Assembly: GCA_900468065.1 (NCBI GenBank)
Contig: UBTA01000047.1
Location: 1 to 64,000 of the forward strand
Source: Hyphomicrobiales bacterium
GTDB taxonomy: Bacteria; Pseudomonadota; Alphaproteobacteria; Rhizobiales; Rhizobiaceae
Reading direction: 5' to 3'
DNA: 64,000 nt
Part shown: piece after piece, positions 38,968-48,955 of the stretch
How positions within the stretch are numbered: the stretch's first letter is position 1
Layout: each line of letters begins with the position of its first letter
Notes under the pieces: generated by a model
What the model saw: the letters and a program-made list of their open reading frames with translations, nothing else
The model's database searches: none
Told to the model about the DNA's origin: nothing
Program-made: the position numbers and the translations under genes

Positions 38968-38998
38968 CGGGTCTGCCCGCATCAGACAGGCAGACCCG
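38968..38998 (+). terminator. Hairpin terminator after ohr
   Basis: CGGGTCTGCC (38968-38977) pairs with GGCAGACCCG (38989-38998). No long T-run follows, but the 10-bp perfect stem directly after the stop codon fits an end of transcript. Confidence 0.6.
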
Positions 38999-39052
38999 AC
39001 AACTATGAGATCAAGCCATCAATCGTGGCGTGATAAGTTTGGAGGCAATCCA

Positions 39053-40066
39053 ATGTTGAAGTCCAAAACACATGACCGCGCATATGATGACTTCGCTGCC
39101 CTGCTTGACACGACGATCTACCAACCGCTGCCTGACGAGTGGCTGGTCGGAATAACGGATGTCGTAGACTCTACCTCGGCAGTGGCTGCGGGTCGCTACA
39201 AGGACGTCAATTTCGCGGGCGCATCCGCAATCGCAGCGCTCGGGAACGCCTGGGACAGTTTCGACTTCCCATTCGTCTTTCGCGGCGATGGTGCCGCCTT
39301 CGCCCTTCATCCCAGTAGGTTGGAAACGGCGAAATCGGCTCTCCAGCAGACAGTCCAGTACGTCCGCGAGGTCTTTCAACTCGACCTGCGGGCAGGCTTG
39401 GTCTCGGTAAAAGACATCCGAGCGGCCGGGGGTGATGTCAGGACTGCCCGATACTCGGCCTCCAACACCGCTATTTATGCGATGTTTGCCGGCGGGGGAC
39501 TGAATTGGGCGGATCGGCAGATTAAGGCCGGAAAATATACGATAGCGCAAAATCTCACGCACGAGGCCCCGGACCTAAATGGGCTCACATGCGAGTGGGC
39601 CCCAATTCCCAGCCAGAGTGGCGAGATACTGTCCCTGCTGGTCGAGCCCGTCGACCACGCAAAGTCAGCGGTGTTCACGGCGCTGGCAAGACAAATCCTG
39701 GCTGTGTTCGATGACCCCGACCGCCGCTCGCACCCCGTGCCTGACGATATCGTCATTACCAGGGATGTCGCCGAGTATCTCGGCGGCGGAGACTGGGCGG
39801 ATGTCGTCTCGAATTCCGATTATCGAAGATATGACGATGTTCTTCGCCTGACATTGGATTGCACGGCACACCAAATTGAAATTGTCGAGAAGCTTCTTGT
39901 CAGGGCCCGAGATCTTGGAGACGTAAGGTTTGGCCTGCACCGGCAAACCCATGCCCTTATGACCTGCCTGGTTCCGTCCGGCAACAAAGGGTCCCATCTC
40001 CATTTCCTCGACGGAATGGGTGGCGGGTACACAAAGGCCGCAGAGATGCTCGGATCAGGCCCGTAA
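39053..40066 (+). CDS. DUF3095 protein with class III cyclase-like motifs
   Basis: 337-residue protein with a very good ribosome site (GGAGGCAATCCA before ATG). It begins with a segment like the metal-binding start of class III nucleotide cyclases (LVGITDVVDSTSAVAAGRYK) and, about 50 residues later, has FVFRGDGAAFAL where cyclases have GDG. The rest (CEWAPIPSQSGEILSLLVEP, CLVPSGNKGSHLHFLDGMGG) is typical DUF3095. The resemblance to cyclases is my reading; enzymatic activity is unproven. It stands alone on its strand before the cupin gene. Confidence 0.72.
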   Translation: MLKSKTHDRAYDDFAALLDTTIYQPLPDEWLVGITDVVDSTSAVAAGRYKDVNFAGASAIAALGNAWDSFDFPFVFRGDGAAFALHPSRLETAKSALQQTVQYVREVFQLDLRAGLVSVKDIRAAGGDVRTARYSASNTAIYAMFAGGGLNWADRQIKAGKYTIAQNLTHEAPDLNGLTCEWAPIPSQSGEILSLLVEPVDHAKSAVFTALARQILAVFDDPDRRSHPVPDDIVITRDVAEYLGGGDWADVVSNSDYRRYDDVLRLTLDCTAHQIEIVEKLLVRARDLGDVRFGLHRQTHALMTCLVPSGNKGSHLHFLDGMGGGYTKAAEMLGSGP

Positions 40067-40125
40067 GTTCGCCAGAGCCCCCAGAAAACTGAACCGAGCA
40101 AGGTCAGTCACGGAAGGACAACTTC

Positions 40126-40521
40126 ATGAAAACGCTTCAAAACACCATCTGCGCATTGGTTGTTATCGCGACCGCATTGCCCGCGCCCACCGCTCACTCC
40201 GAACAGTTGCAGCGCACTCACCTACTCAAGAATGACATCGGTGCCGCTGGCTACGAAGTTGTTCAGGTGCGCGTCGATTTTACCCCAGGCCTGCTGGCCA
40301 TGAAACACTCGCATCCCGGAGAAGAAGTGGCTTATGTGCTCGAAGGTTCGCTGCAGTACGAACTTGAGGGGCGAAAACCGGTGAACCTTTCCGTCGGGCA
40401 GTCGCTGTTTATACCTGCGGGTGTTGTTCACTCAGCCAGGAATATTGGTGCCGGCAGGGCATCGGAGCTGGCGACCTACGTCGTCCGCAAAGGGAAACCG
40501 CTCGTTGTGCCTGCGAAATGA
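40126..40521 (+). CDS. Secreted cupin-domain protein
   Basis: 131-residue protein with a signal peptide (TICALVVIATALPAPTAHS) and a single cupin barrel: MKHSHPGEEVAYVLEG carries the metal-binding His-x-His...Glu set, and FIPAGVVHSARN the last histidine. A metal-dependent periplasmic dioxygenase, isomerase or binding protein is possible. Ribosome site GGAAGGACAACTTC. Follows the DUF3095 gene by about 60 bp. Confidence 0.85.
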   Translation: MKTLQNTICALVVIATALPAPTAHSEQLQRTHLLKNDIGAAGYEVVQVRVDFTPGLLAMKHSHPGEEVAYVLEGSLQYELEGRKPVNLSVGQSLFIPAGVVHSARNIGAGRASELATYVVRKGKPLVVPAK

Positions 40522-40883
40522 GATTGTTTCGTTCGCGCGATGTATCCCGCGTTGGTAGGAATGATGGTGTTGGATTAAACCGTAGGATCGCTGCCATTAA
40601 GATGCGATCCCGTAAAACACATTCAGACGGCGTTCGTTCGGCAGTTAGGCTTGAAACAGCCACCATGTCGGCAGGACCGTCGATGATCGTGGGGCACCAT
40701 CGCCTTGAAAAGATTCGAACCTTCGACGACACAAGCCGGATCTTCTGCAGGCCGTAGGCCGGTAGAATGAAAGGGCCGCGTACCAGATCGTTCCGGCCGC
40801 CCTGCCTTCCGACCCGCTGTTGCACAGAGGTGGACACGAGGTCGCGGCCTGCCATCGGCCGGCCGCCCGGCTGATAAAGTTCC
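40522..40883. other. Gene-free stretch between convergent genes
   Basis: No gene or clear terminator is seen. Open frames on both strands lack ribosome sites and recognisable motifs. Confidence 0.4.
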
Positions 40884-41654
40884 TTATGGCATCAATTGTC
40901 CGCCGTTCACCTCAATGACCTGCCCGGTGATGTATCCGGACATAGCCTCCGAGGCGAGGAAGAGGAACGCGCCGACGCACTCCTCCGGCGTCCCTTCCCG
41001 TCCCATGGGGATGGTCGATCGCTGGGCGGCCATGACTTCCGCCGACGTATACCGGTCGTGGAATGGTGTCTGGATCAGTCCAGGAGCGACAGCATTCACC
41101 CGGATTTTGTCCTTGACGAATTCCTTGGCCTGCCCTCGGGTCAGACTGCTGACGAAGGCTTTGGCCGCGGCGTAAAGGACGGCTCCGCCGCCACCGCCAT
41201 TTCTTGCAGCGATCGACGTCGTGTTGATGATGAACCCACCCCCTGACGCAACGATATGGCTGCGGGCTGCAACGCTTGCCTCCCAGAGGGATTTCGCATT
41301 CAGGTCGAAGACGCGGTCGAAATGCTCGGAAGTGGCTTCCGTGGTCGGCACTCTTCCCAACATTCCGCCCGCATTGTTGATGATGCCGTCAAGCCCCCCG
41401 AGGAGACGTGACGCCTCCTCGACGACCTTAACGCCGATTCCTGGAGCACCCAGATCCCCCTGAACAAGCACCGCATTCTCAGGATGCTGAGCCTGAAGAT
41501 CTGCGGCGGCGGCGCGACTTTCGTTGAAGTGAATGGCGACGCGAGCACCTTGCGCGGCAAAGGCGGACACGACCGCAGCACCAATTCCCGTCGAACCTCC
41601 CGTTATGAGGACACGCTTGCCCTCGAGGTCAGCAAACACAAAGCCATTGAACAT
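40884..41654 (-). CDS. Short-chain dehydrogenase/reductase
   Basis: 256-residue classical SDR. TGGSTGIG binds NAD(P), NNAGG is the structural motif, and the catalytic set is Ser in INTTSIAAR and Tyr/Lys in YAAAK. The C-terminal SGYITGQVIEVNGGQLMP is as in 3-oxoacyl-ACP reductase-like members. ATG preceded by AGGAGAAAGTAAG. Divergent from a LysR remnant; an inverted repeat lies between them. Confidence 0.92.
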   Translation of the reverse strand: MFNGFVFADLEGKRVLITGGSTGIGAAVVSAFAAQGARVAIHFNESRAAAADLQAQHPENAVLVQGDLGAPGIGVKVVEEASRLLGGLDGIINNAGGMLGRVPTTEATSEHFDRVFDLNAKSLWEASVAARSHIVASGGGFIINTTSIAARNGGGGGAVLYAAAKAFVSSLTRGQAKEFVKDKIRVNAVAPGLIQTPFHDRYTSAEVMAAQRSTIPMGREGTPEECVGAFLFLASEAMSGYITGQVIEVNGGQLMP

Positions 41655-41713
41655 CTTACTTTCTCCTCATCGCTCTCGTTCCTCGTCATAGCAATTGCCA
41701 GGCACAAAGCCGC

Positions 41714-41733
41714 ATGTTTTATAATGAACATGA
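41714..41733. promoter_or_regulatory. Perfect inverted repeat CATGTT-N8-AACATG
   Basis: The 20-bp palindrome lies 60 bp before the SDR start and 28 bp before the LysR remnant, the usual place for a LysR-type operator. As the regulator is truncated, the site may be orphaned or used by another protein. Confidence 0.5.
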
Positions 41734-41761
41734 TTAATTCTAGCGATGACGCAGAAACATC

Positions 41762-42097
41762 ATGGATTTCGAGCGCGTCGATTTGGCGGATTTAGGACTT
41801 TTCACGACCATCGTGCGGAGGCAGAGCTTCAAATGGGCGGCAATCGAGCTCGGCATAACACTATCGGCGGCCAGCCACGCGATGCGGCGACTGGAAAAGC
41901 CGTCTTGGGGCAGCCGCCCCTCACAGGGCGTTACCGTGACATCGCCGATTCCCGTTTTCGTCGTCCTGCCGTTTCATCTCGTAAAGCGAGCCGTCGGATG
42001 GAAACGTATGAAAACGATAAATCTCTCATATGGTCCTGTTGGTTATCCGGCTGCGCTCTTGACTCACAGGAGCTTCCTGGCTGGCTCCCTGCCTTAA
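41762..42097 (+). pseudogene. LysR-family regulator remnant
   Basis: The first 46 residues are a normal LysR helix-turn-helix start (LADLGLFTTIVRRQSFKWAA, SAASHAMRRLE). After about 41900 the frame continues without any similarity to the co-inducer domain, and the following 200 bases look like scrambled LysR sequence. About 240 residues are missing. It once probably controlled the divergent SDR gene and perhaps the CurA-type gene downstream. Confidence 0.75.
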
Positions 42098-42213
42098 GCC
42101 GTTGCTTCGCAGCGCGCGGCATGGCAAACGCGCCAGCAAAGTCAGTCTACGGCGCAGTCCACCTCGCTTCGGCGCGCCGCATTCCCAAAACCTATCTCTA
42201 GGAGACGTCACAA

Positions 42214-43248
42214 ATGGCACAGACAGACACAGTGAACCGCCAGTTTGTGCTGGCAGAACGTCCCAAGGGCGAACCCACCAAGGAGACCCTGAGGCTTGTG
42301 GCGGCGCAGATCCCTCTGCTGAGCGCGCAGCAGATGCTTTTGTGCACCGAATATCTCTCGCTTGATCCCTATATGCGGGGTCGAATGAGCGATGCACCGT
42401 CCTATGCCACGCCGGTCGAAATTAACGGCGTGATGGTGGGCGGCACTGTCGCACAGGTCATTGCCTCGAATGTCGACGGGTTCTCGGCCGGCGACTGGGT
42501 GCTCAGCTTCAATGGCTGGCAGGATTATGCGCTGTCCGACGGCAAAGGCGTAACAAACCTAGGAAAGGCTCCGGCGCATCCCTCTTGGTCGCTCGGCATT
42601 CTGGGGATGCCCGGCTTCACCGCCTGGGCGGGCCTGACACGGATCGGCTCACCCAAGCCAGGCGAGACCATCGCCGTGGCCGCAGCGACTGGTCCAGTGG
42701 GTGCGACCGTGGGGCAGATCGGCAAATTATTGGGCTGCCGCGTCGTCGGCATTGCGGGCGGTCCTGAGAAATGCGCCTATGCAGTGGATGAACTGGGATT
42801 TGACACATGCATCGACCACAAGGCGGCAGACTTTACAGAGCAGTTGGCAAAAGCAAGCCCAGGCGGCATCGACATCTATTTCGAGAATGTCGGCGGGAAG
42901 GTGCTCGACGCCGTGATCCCGCTTTTGAATCCCAACGCGCGGGTGCCAGTTTGCGGGCTGGTCTCGCAGTATAATGCGATCGAATTGCCCGCCGGACCGG
43001 ATCGGATGAACTGGCTGATGGGGCAGATCCTGCGCAAGAAAATCAAGGTTCAGGGCTTCATCATCTTTGACGATTTCGGCCATCTCTATGCGCAATTCGC
43101 TCAGGAAATGGCGGCTTGGATCGAAAGCGGCAAGATCAAATATCGCGAAGAGATCATCGACGGACTGGAAAATGCCCCAGAGGCTTTCATCGGACTTCTT
43201 CGAGGCGAGAACTTCGGCAAGCGCGTGATCCGTGTCGGCCATAATTGA
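42214..43248 (+). CDS. curA: NADP-dependent medium-chain reductase, CurA/YncB-like
   Basis: 344-residue zinc-free medium-chain reductase of the leukotriene B4 12-hydroxydehydrogenase/CurA group, which reduces enone double bonds with NADPH. VNRQFVLAERPKGEPT is the standard start, LSLDPYMRGRM the substrate region, AAATGPVGATVGQIGKLLGC the nucleotide loop and IDIYFENVGG a conserved late motif. Ribosome site AGGAGACGTCACAA. The symbol reflects family resemblance, not a proven substrate. Confidence 0.85.
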   Translation: MAQTDTVNRQFVLAERPKGEPTKETLRLVAAQIPLLSAQQMLLCTEYLSLDPYMRGRMSDAPSYATPVEINGVMVGGTVAQVIASNVDGFSAGDWVLSFNGWQDYALSDGKGVTNLGKAPAHPSWSLGILGMPGFTAWAGLTRIGSPKPGETIAVAAATGPVGATVGQIGKLLGCRVVGIAGGPEKCAYAVDELGFDTCIDHKAADFTEQLAKASPGGIDIYFENVGGKVLDAVIPLLNPNARVPVCGLVSQYNAIELPAGPDRMNWLMGQILRKKIKVQGFIIFDDFGHLYAQFAQEMAAWIESGKIKYREEIIDGLENAPEAFIGLLRGENFGKRVIRVGHN

Positions 43249-44366
43249 AGAACATGGTATAAATCCCCCGTGTCTTTGAATTGCACAACCATGACACTTG
43301 TCGTTAAAGAAGACACAACTAATTGGTAGGGCTGCCATTCGCGCGGTCCTGGCCCCCGGTTCGCGCCTAGGCCGCGTCGAAAAGTTCGCTGCGCCACTCG
43401 GGCCGACACCGCTTTCGCCCGAAGCCGGTCTGTCATCTGCGATGTCGCAACTTGACTGGCTGTATTCGGCTCGAAGATAGAGGAGTTCATCCCCTGAGCC
43501 CCTATTCCCGTTCCTAATCTGCAGGCTTCATATCCTGATCAAAAAAAAGACGCGGGATCCATTTTGCTCATTGGCGAGACGCTGGGCCAAGCCGCCGGCC
43601 AACTCACAATGAGCATATCGGAGAACCGAGCAATGGTGGCTGAAGCCACGCTTCGGGATTCGGCCATGCAACTTCGGATGCCGGGGTAGCCGCAGGAGAT
43701 TGAGCATCGCGCCGCCGGCACGGCGGAAATGGGGACCGACTGCGCCCGATCTTGCATTCCGCATCCAGCCTAACGGGACGCATCACTACAGTGATCGGGC
43801 AATACGATGACATCGTCCCGAGATGCTGTCGGATACTCCATATTCCAGGCAACGCCCATGCCAATCTCGAAATCGCCCCCTCACCTTTCGAAGCTCGAAA
43901 CTACGGTTTGGGAATTCCGTCGTCCATCGCGGCGCAACGCCAATGCCAAAGCCAAAGCCAAAGCCAAAGCCAAGACAGGCCGATATTAGCGAGATCAGCG
44001 CAAAGGCGTCATCGCAGCTATGGGCAATATTACGCGCCACATCGTGCTCAGCAAACATATGTTGGCTAGAATGACTGATTTGGGGCCGGCCTGCGAACTG
44101 GCAACTTCAAGCTGCAGATCTTGACAGAGCGGACATTCGGGTAGGCGCGGACATTCGTCGTGCCCTGACCCGAAGTGGGCTCTCGGAACGACCACATTGG
44201 ACGGCCGGAGCATGATAGAGCAGTCATTGCGTGTGGGGCTCCAACGTCGGCTGCGTCCACATGAGCCATGGCCAACTCGATCTCAGCCAAGATCGCTCTG
44301 AGCAGAGGCTAAAGTTCTTTCTTGCCCTCTGTCTCCCTGCTATCGTGGAAGTTAGGAGACACCGCC
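43249..44366. other. Long gene-free stretch upstream of the cyclase gene
   Basis: No gene is supported in these 1.1 kb. They hold a hexanucleotide array (four GCCAAA units plus GCCAAG, 43945-43974) and, at 44066-44089, the second copy of the 24-bp sequence found at 18809-18832. A TTGACA at 44121-44126 may belong to a promoter for the cyclase gene. Confidence 0.5.
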
Positions 44367-46139
44367 ATGAGCGAGAACCGAAAGCTGGCTGCAATCCTGG
44401 CCGCGGACGTGGTTGGGTACAGCCGGCTTGCCGGCGCCGATGAGGACCTCACCCTGGCGAGGTTGCGGACATTGCGCAGCGATCTCATCGATCCGACGAT
44501 CGCCGTGCACCATGGCCGGGTGGTGAAGCGCACCGGCGATGGTGCGCTGGTCGAGTTCCGCAGCGTGGTGGACGCCGTGCGCTGCGCCATTGAGGTGCAG
44601 AACGGTATGGTGGAGCGCAATCACGGCGTCCCGCAGGACCGTCGCATTGAATTCCGCATCGGTATCCATTTGGGCGACGTCGTCGAGGAAAGCGACGGCG
44701 ATCTGATGGGCGACGGCGTCAACATCGCCTCGCGATTGGAGGGCGTCGCCGCGGCGGGCGCGATCTGCCTATCCGAGGATGCCTATCGCCAAGTCAAGGC
44801 GAGGCTCGACCTCTCGGTCAGCGATCTCGGCAGCACGCAGCTCAAGAACATTGCCGAGCCGATCCGGGTCTATTCGCTGCAAGTCGGCAGCGCAGGGACC
44901 AAGTTAGCCGCGACCTCGGAAACCGCGACGAGCCAACCAGCGACGTCAGCGTCGCCGAAGCTGTCGATCGCCGTCCTGCCCTTCGCCAATATGAGCGGTG
45001 ACGCCGAACAGGACTACTTCGCCGACGGCATCTCGGAAGACATCATCACGGCGCTGTCGAAGCTGTCTCAGCTCTTCGTCATCGCTCGCAATTCGTCGTT
45101 CACTTTCAAGGGCAAGAACGTCCATGTGCAGGAGGTGGGCTCGAAGCTCGGCGTGCGGTACATACTTGAGGGCAGCGTACGCAAATCCGGGAACAGGGTA
45201 CGCATCACCGCGCAGCTCATCGACGCGACCACCGGCGGGCATCTATGGGCGGAGCGGTTCGATCGCGACCTCACCGACATATTCGCGGTTCAGGACGATG
45301 TCACGCAGCAGATTGTCGGCGCGCTGGCGGTCAACCTGACAGAGGGCGATCGGCAAAGACTTGCGCCGGAGCAGACCCGGCACCCCGAGGCGTATGACTG
45401 CTTCTTGCGTGGCCGGGAGCTGTGGCACCGGCTGACGAAGCAAACGAACAGCGACGCTCGCGACCTTTTGCAACGTGCCGTCGAACTGGACCCGAACTTC
45501 GCCTCGGCGCACGCCTACCTCGCTCTTACCCACGCGCTCGACTACCTGAACCGGTGGAGCGCGTTGCCGCAGCGCTCGATCGAGCAAGCCGAGGAGGCTG
45601 CGACGCTGGCGGTAGCGCGGGATGATAGCGATCCAGTAGCGCACTGGTCGCTGAGTCTGGTCAATCTTTACTCGCGACAGCACGATGGAGCCATCAGTGA
45701 GGCCGAGCGTGCGATAGTCCTCAATCCAAACTTCGCCGAAGGGCAGGTCAGCCTCGGCGAGGCACTTGTCTATTCAGGCAGACCCGAGGACGCACTCGCC
45801 TATTTCGATCGGGCGAGGGTCCTGAACCCGTACTTTCCCGATATCGTTCTCCACTTTCAGGCCTGGGCCTTGTTTCAACTGGGAAGGTACGAAGAGGCCG
45901 TCGAACTGTTGCTGCAGCGCGTAAGCCGCAACCCCGTCACCGATGTCTCGCGCGCGCTTCTGGCTGCCTGTTACGGGCACCTCGGCCGTTTCGAAGAGGC
46001 TCGCGCGACGTGGCAAGAGGTGCTGCGCGTCAATCCCGACTACTCCTTGGAATACCGTCGCAAAGTCTTGCCCTTCAAGAACCCGGCCGATTTCGAGCTC
46101 GTCATGGAGGGGCTACGCAAGGCCAGTGTCGTAGAATGA
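44367..46139 (+). CDS. Class III adenylate/guanylate cyclase with TolB-like and TPR domains
   Basis: 590-residue protein. The N-terminal cyclase domain is complete in its key places: first metal aspartate in AAILAADVVGYSRL, second in VKRTGDGALVEF, and the transition-state Asn/Arg in GDGVNIASRLEG. A TolB/FlgO-like segment follows (LSIAVLPFANMSGDAEQDYF, ADGISEDIITALSKLS), then TPR repeats (AVELDPNFASAHAYLALTHA and later units). Rhizobia encode many such proteins, thought to be soluble cyclases. Start at MSENRKLAAI with AGGAGACACCGCC upstream. Confidence 0.92.
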   Translation: MSENRKLAAILAADVVGYSRLAGADEDLTLARLRTLRSDLIDPTIAVHHGRVVKRTGDGALVEFRSVVDAVRCAIEVQNGMVERNHGVPQDRRIEFRIGIHLGDVVEESDGDLMGDGVNIASRLEGVAAAGAICLSEDAYRQVKARLDLSVSDLGSTQLKNIAEPIRVYSLQVGSAGTKLAATSETATSQPATSASPKLSIAVLPFANMSGDAEQDYFADGISEDIITALSKLSQLFVIARNSSFTFKGKNVHVQEVGSKLGVRYILEGSVRKSGNRVRITAQLIDATTGGHLWAERFDRDLTDIFAVQDDVTQQIVGALAVNLTEGDRQRLAPEQTRHPEAYDCFLRGRELWHRLTKQTNSDARDLLQRAVELDPNFASAHAYLALTHALDYLNRWSALPQRSIEQAEEAATLAVARDDSDPVAHWSLSLVNLYSRQHDGAISEAERAIVLNPNFAEGQVSLGEALVYSGRPEDALAYFDRARVLNPYFPDIVLHFQAWALFQLGRYEEAVELLLQRVSRNPVTDVSRALLAACYGHLGRFEEARATWQEVLRVNPDYSLEYRRKVLPFKNPADFELVMEGLRKASVVE

Positions 46140-46333
46140 CGGGTGATTAATGTCCGATCTTAAACCTGTTGCCGCCATTTGCACAGAGGACGAGCGATAG
46201 CCAGTGCCGGCGTGATCTCCCGTTGTTTCAGGACGGGGGTCAACCTGTTCCGACATGGCGAGTCCCCCACGGATCACTAAAGGTGGGCTGGTGGACGAAA
46301 GTGTGCAGCCTGTGCATTTTAATCTCCACAACG

Positions 46334-48676
46334 TTATTTCTCGCAGATTTGCCTTGGTCCTCGATACGGCTGATAGCTGCAGTCTGAAACTCGGAACGAG
46401 CGATAGTTTTGTGAGCAGGCGCGAATATTACAAGACTGCGCTTCCTCGTGTCCGTCGGTGATATCACCCGTCCCAAGGTCGGGGTTTCGTCTCGGCTCCG
46501 CGAGGGCGATTTGCATGAATTCCCTCCAAATCCGAGCGGGAAGGTCGCCGCCGGTGACGCCCTTCATTGGCGTACCATCGTCGTTGCCCACCCAAACACC
46601 TGCAACCAAAGGCTCCGTGAAACCCACAAACCATGCATCCCTATTGTTTTGACTCGTACCCGTCTTGCCCGCGGCGATTACCCCGGGAGATGCGGCGCGA
46701 CCCGTGCCGCGTTCCACTACGAGCTGGAGCAAGGTGACGAGATCCCGCTGATACTCTGAAATGTCCATTGAAGGACTAACTTTGGGCCCAATGCGGAAGG
46801 CGCGCGGCTGCGCTTCTCCCTGAAAATCGATAACGCCCCAGGGCTCAATCGGGGAACGTCCGGCGCGCACCGATGCGTACGCTCCTGTCAAATCGAGCAG
46901 ATTGACCTCTGACGCGCCCAGAGCGAGTGCTGGACCTGTGGTCAGAACTGCGTCAATTCCGAGTTCCTTGGCTGCGGCTGCGACGTTATCGATTCCGACC
47001 TCTTGTGCCAGGGCAACGGTGGCGGCGTTAAGGGAACGAGCGAAGGCTTCCGCAAGGGTTACGCGGCCACGATATCTGCCGCTCGAGTTTTCCGGCGACC
47101 AGCCATCGATCTCGATGGGACGATCGTCTATCCGATCACCGAGAGTGAATCCCTTTTTCAAGGCTGCATAGAACACGAACAGCTTGAACGTAGACCCTGG
47201 CTGCCGCATGGCGGCGACAGCGCGGTTAAACTGGCTGGCTTTATAGTCGCGTCCCCCCACCATCGCGACAACTGCACCATCGGGCGTCATTGCGACCAAC
47301 GCGGCCTGCGATACACCGCGTGTCACTCCCTCTTCATCAAGGGCGCGCTTTACTGCGGCTTCTGCAGCTTGCTGCAGACGAGGTATCAGAGTTGTCCGGA
47401 CCGTCATCGAGCCGGGGGACGGACCTGCTATTTCACGCGCCTGTCCTGAGACCCAATCGGCAAACCAACTGCCCGCGCGAGGCGTCGGGGGTGTGAAATG
47501 GAGCGCAGCGAATTCGGCTTTCGCCGCCTTGGCCTCATCCGGGTCCAGTTTTCCGTTTTCCACCATCGCGTCTAGCACGGTTGTCGTCCGTTGCCGGGCG
47601 CCGTCAAAATTATCGATCGGGTTTAGTTGGCTCGGTGCCTTCAAAAGACCTGCCAACATGGCGGACTCCCTGATATCGAGGGCTTCGACATCCTTGTCGA
47701 AATAGATTCGTGCGGCAGCAGGCATCCCAGTCGCGCCAGCACCAAGATAAACAGAATTTAAGTATCGGGTAAGGATCTCTCGTTTGCCCAGTTTCCATTC
47801 CAGCCAGAAGGCGATAACCACCTCCTGTATCTTGCGCTTCAGTGTCCGGTCGCTTTCCAGGTAAAGGATCTTGATCAGTTGCTGGGTAATCGTGCTGCCG
47901 CCTTGCACGACCTCACCGGCCTGGAAATTTCTGACTAACGCGCGTGAGATGCCCCTTAGATCTATACCATAATGATCCAGAAACCGCCGATCCTCAATTG
48001 AGAGAACAGCATCGACCAGGTGGGGCGGAAATTGTGCGTAGCGTGCCAACGGTCCCTGGAAAGGACCCTGCCGCACTAATGGCTGCCCATCCGCGGTCAC
48101 AAGCACGGTGGTTGGCTTCAGAGTTCCATCGGCTATTTTCCGCCACGGGACGTCCTTCAGCACCAGGAATAGAAGGCTGGCCGAAAGCAAAAGAAAGCCT
48201 AGCAAAACCAATGTCGAAATGGCGCGCCAGGAGCGCCATCTCACACGTTTGAAAAGCTTCATGAAGGACAGTTTGACGGGAAGCAGTCCCCGTATCTTTG
48301 CCGCATGTACCGAAAGGCCTAATAGGAAAACTTCACGTCTCAGGCCCGGCCGCGAGGTGTTGAGGTTTCGGGAGTGGTCCGTGAGAATTCTTAACGCGTG
48401 TAAAAGCCACGCCATCGTGCGTCGCCATATCGTCCCAAGATCATGGCGCAGTGAAGATACGAGTTGCTGAATTGCTGGGCGGCTTCGTCCAAAGAGTGGC
48501 CCCAGACTCTCTTTCGCGGTCGAAATGATGACTGCATCGGTTGATTGCGCAGATCCCTCAACCTTTGCGAGCTGCGACTGGCGTTCATCAGGACCTGTTT
48601 GCGAATTATCCGCCTTCCTGGATTCAGGCGCTCCGCTACCGCGTTTTGGTTTTGAATCGTCCTCGGTGCCCGGCAT
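46334..48676 (-). CDS. Class A penicillin-binding protein with BA14K-like C-terminal tail
   Basis: 780-residue PBP1-type enzyme that polymerises and cross-links peptidoglycan. A charged N-terminal region of about 150 residues is followed by one membrane anchor (STLVLLGFLLLSASLLFLVL), a glycosyltransferase 51 domain (SIEDRRFLDHYG, GGSTITQQLIK) and a transpeptidase domain with SxxK in PGSTFK, SLN and KTGTS. The last 32 residues carry four cysteines and read CSQNYRSFRVSDCSYQPYRG, then PRQIC, the signature seen in the BA14K protein encoded next door ([20 protein letters not shown]). The tail probably binds a surface glycan or forms disulfides in the periplasm; this is inference. Confidence 0.9.
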   Translation of the reverse strand: MPGTEDDSKPKRGSGAPESRKADNSQTGPDERQSQLAKVEGSAQSTDAVIISTAKESLGPLFGRSRPAIQQLVSSLRHDLGTIWRRTMAWLLHALRILTDHSRNLNTSRPGLRREVFLLGLSVHAAKIRGLLPVKLSFMKLFKRVRWRSWRAISTLVLLGFLLLSASLLFLVLKDVPWRKIADGTLKPTTVLVTADGQPLVRQGPFQGPLARYAQFPPHLVDAVLSIEDRRFLDHYGIDLRGISRALVRNFQAGEVVQGGSTITQQLIKILYLESDRTLKRKIQEVVIAFWLEWKLGKREILTRYLNSVYLGAGATGMPAAARIYFDKDVEALDIRESAMLAGLLKAPSQLNPIDNFDGARQRTTTVLDAMVENGKLDPDEAKAAKAEFAALHFTPPTPRAGSWFADWVSGQAREIAGPSPGSMTVRTTLIPRLQQAAEAAVKRALDEEGVTRGVSQAALVAMTPDGAVVAMVGGRDYKASQFNRAVAAMRQPGSTFKLFVFYAALKKGFTLGDRIDDRPIEIDGWSPENSSGRYRGRVTLAEAFARSLNAATVALAQEVGIDNVAAAAKELGIDAVLTTGPALALGASEVNLLDLTGAYASVRAGRSPIEPWGVIDFQGEAQPRAFRIGPKVSPSMDISEYQRDLVTLLQLVVERGTGRAASPGVIAAGKTGTSQNNRDAWFVGFTEPLVAGVWVGNDDGTPMKGVTGGDLPARIWREFMQIALAEPRRNPDLGTGDITDGHEEAQSCNIRACSQNYRSFRVSDCSYQPYRGPRQICEK

Positions 48677-48888
48677 TCATATCGCTTTCATGTCTCCATA
48701 CCCAATCTAGTGCCCAATGCGCGTGAGGGAAGGCAAGCATTTCTGCAATTACCTTTTTCGTATCCAACGCGGGATGAGTTTCGGCCCAGGTCGAGCCCGG
48801 CGATGACCAGGTAGCGGGCATCGGCCGATACCACACCGGACTAAGGTCTTGTGCCGGAACCGCAAAGGTCCCGGACGCTTGGATTTAC

Positions 48889-48913
48889 GGAACATAGGTG
48901 GATGTGGGTCGTT
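48889..48913 (+). promoter_or_regulatory. EcfG-type general stress promoter
   Basis: GGAAC (48889-48893), 16 bases, CGTT (48910-48913) fits the alphaproteobacterial EcfG sigma consensus exactly. It lies 43 bp before the BA14K gene. Confidence 0.7.
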
Positions 48914-48955
48914 GAAATGCCGATGAAACAATCGGCAAATTGAGAGGATAAAACA

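Noticed and set aside
43528-44213. Short frames on both strands in the 1.1-kb gap before the cyclase gene
   Set aside because: They contain the hexanucleotide array or lack any start signal; not supported as genes.
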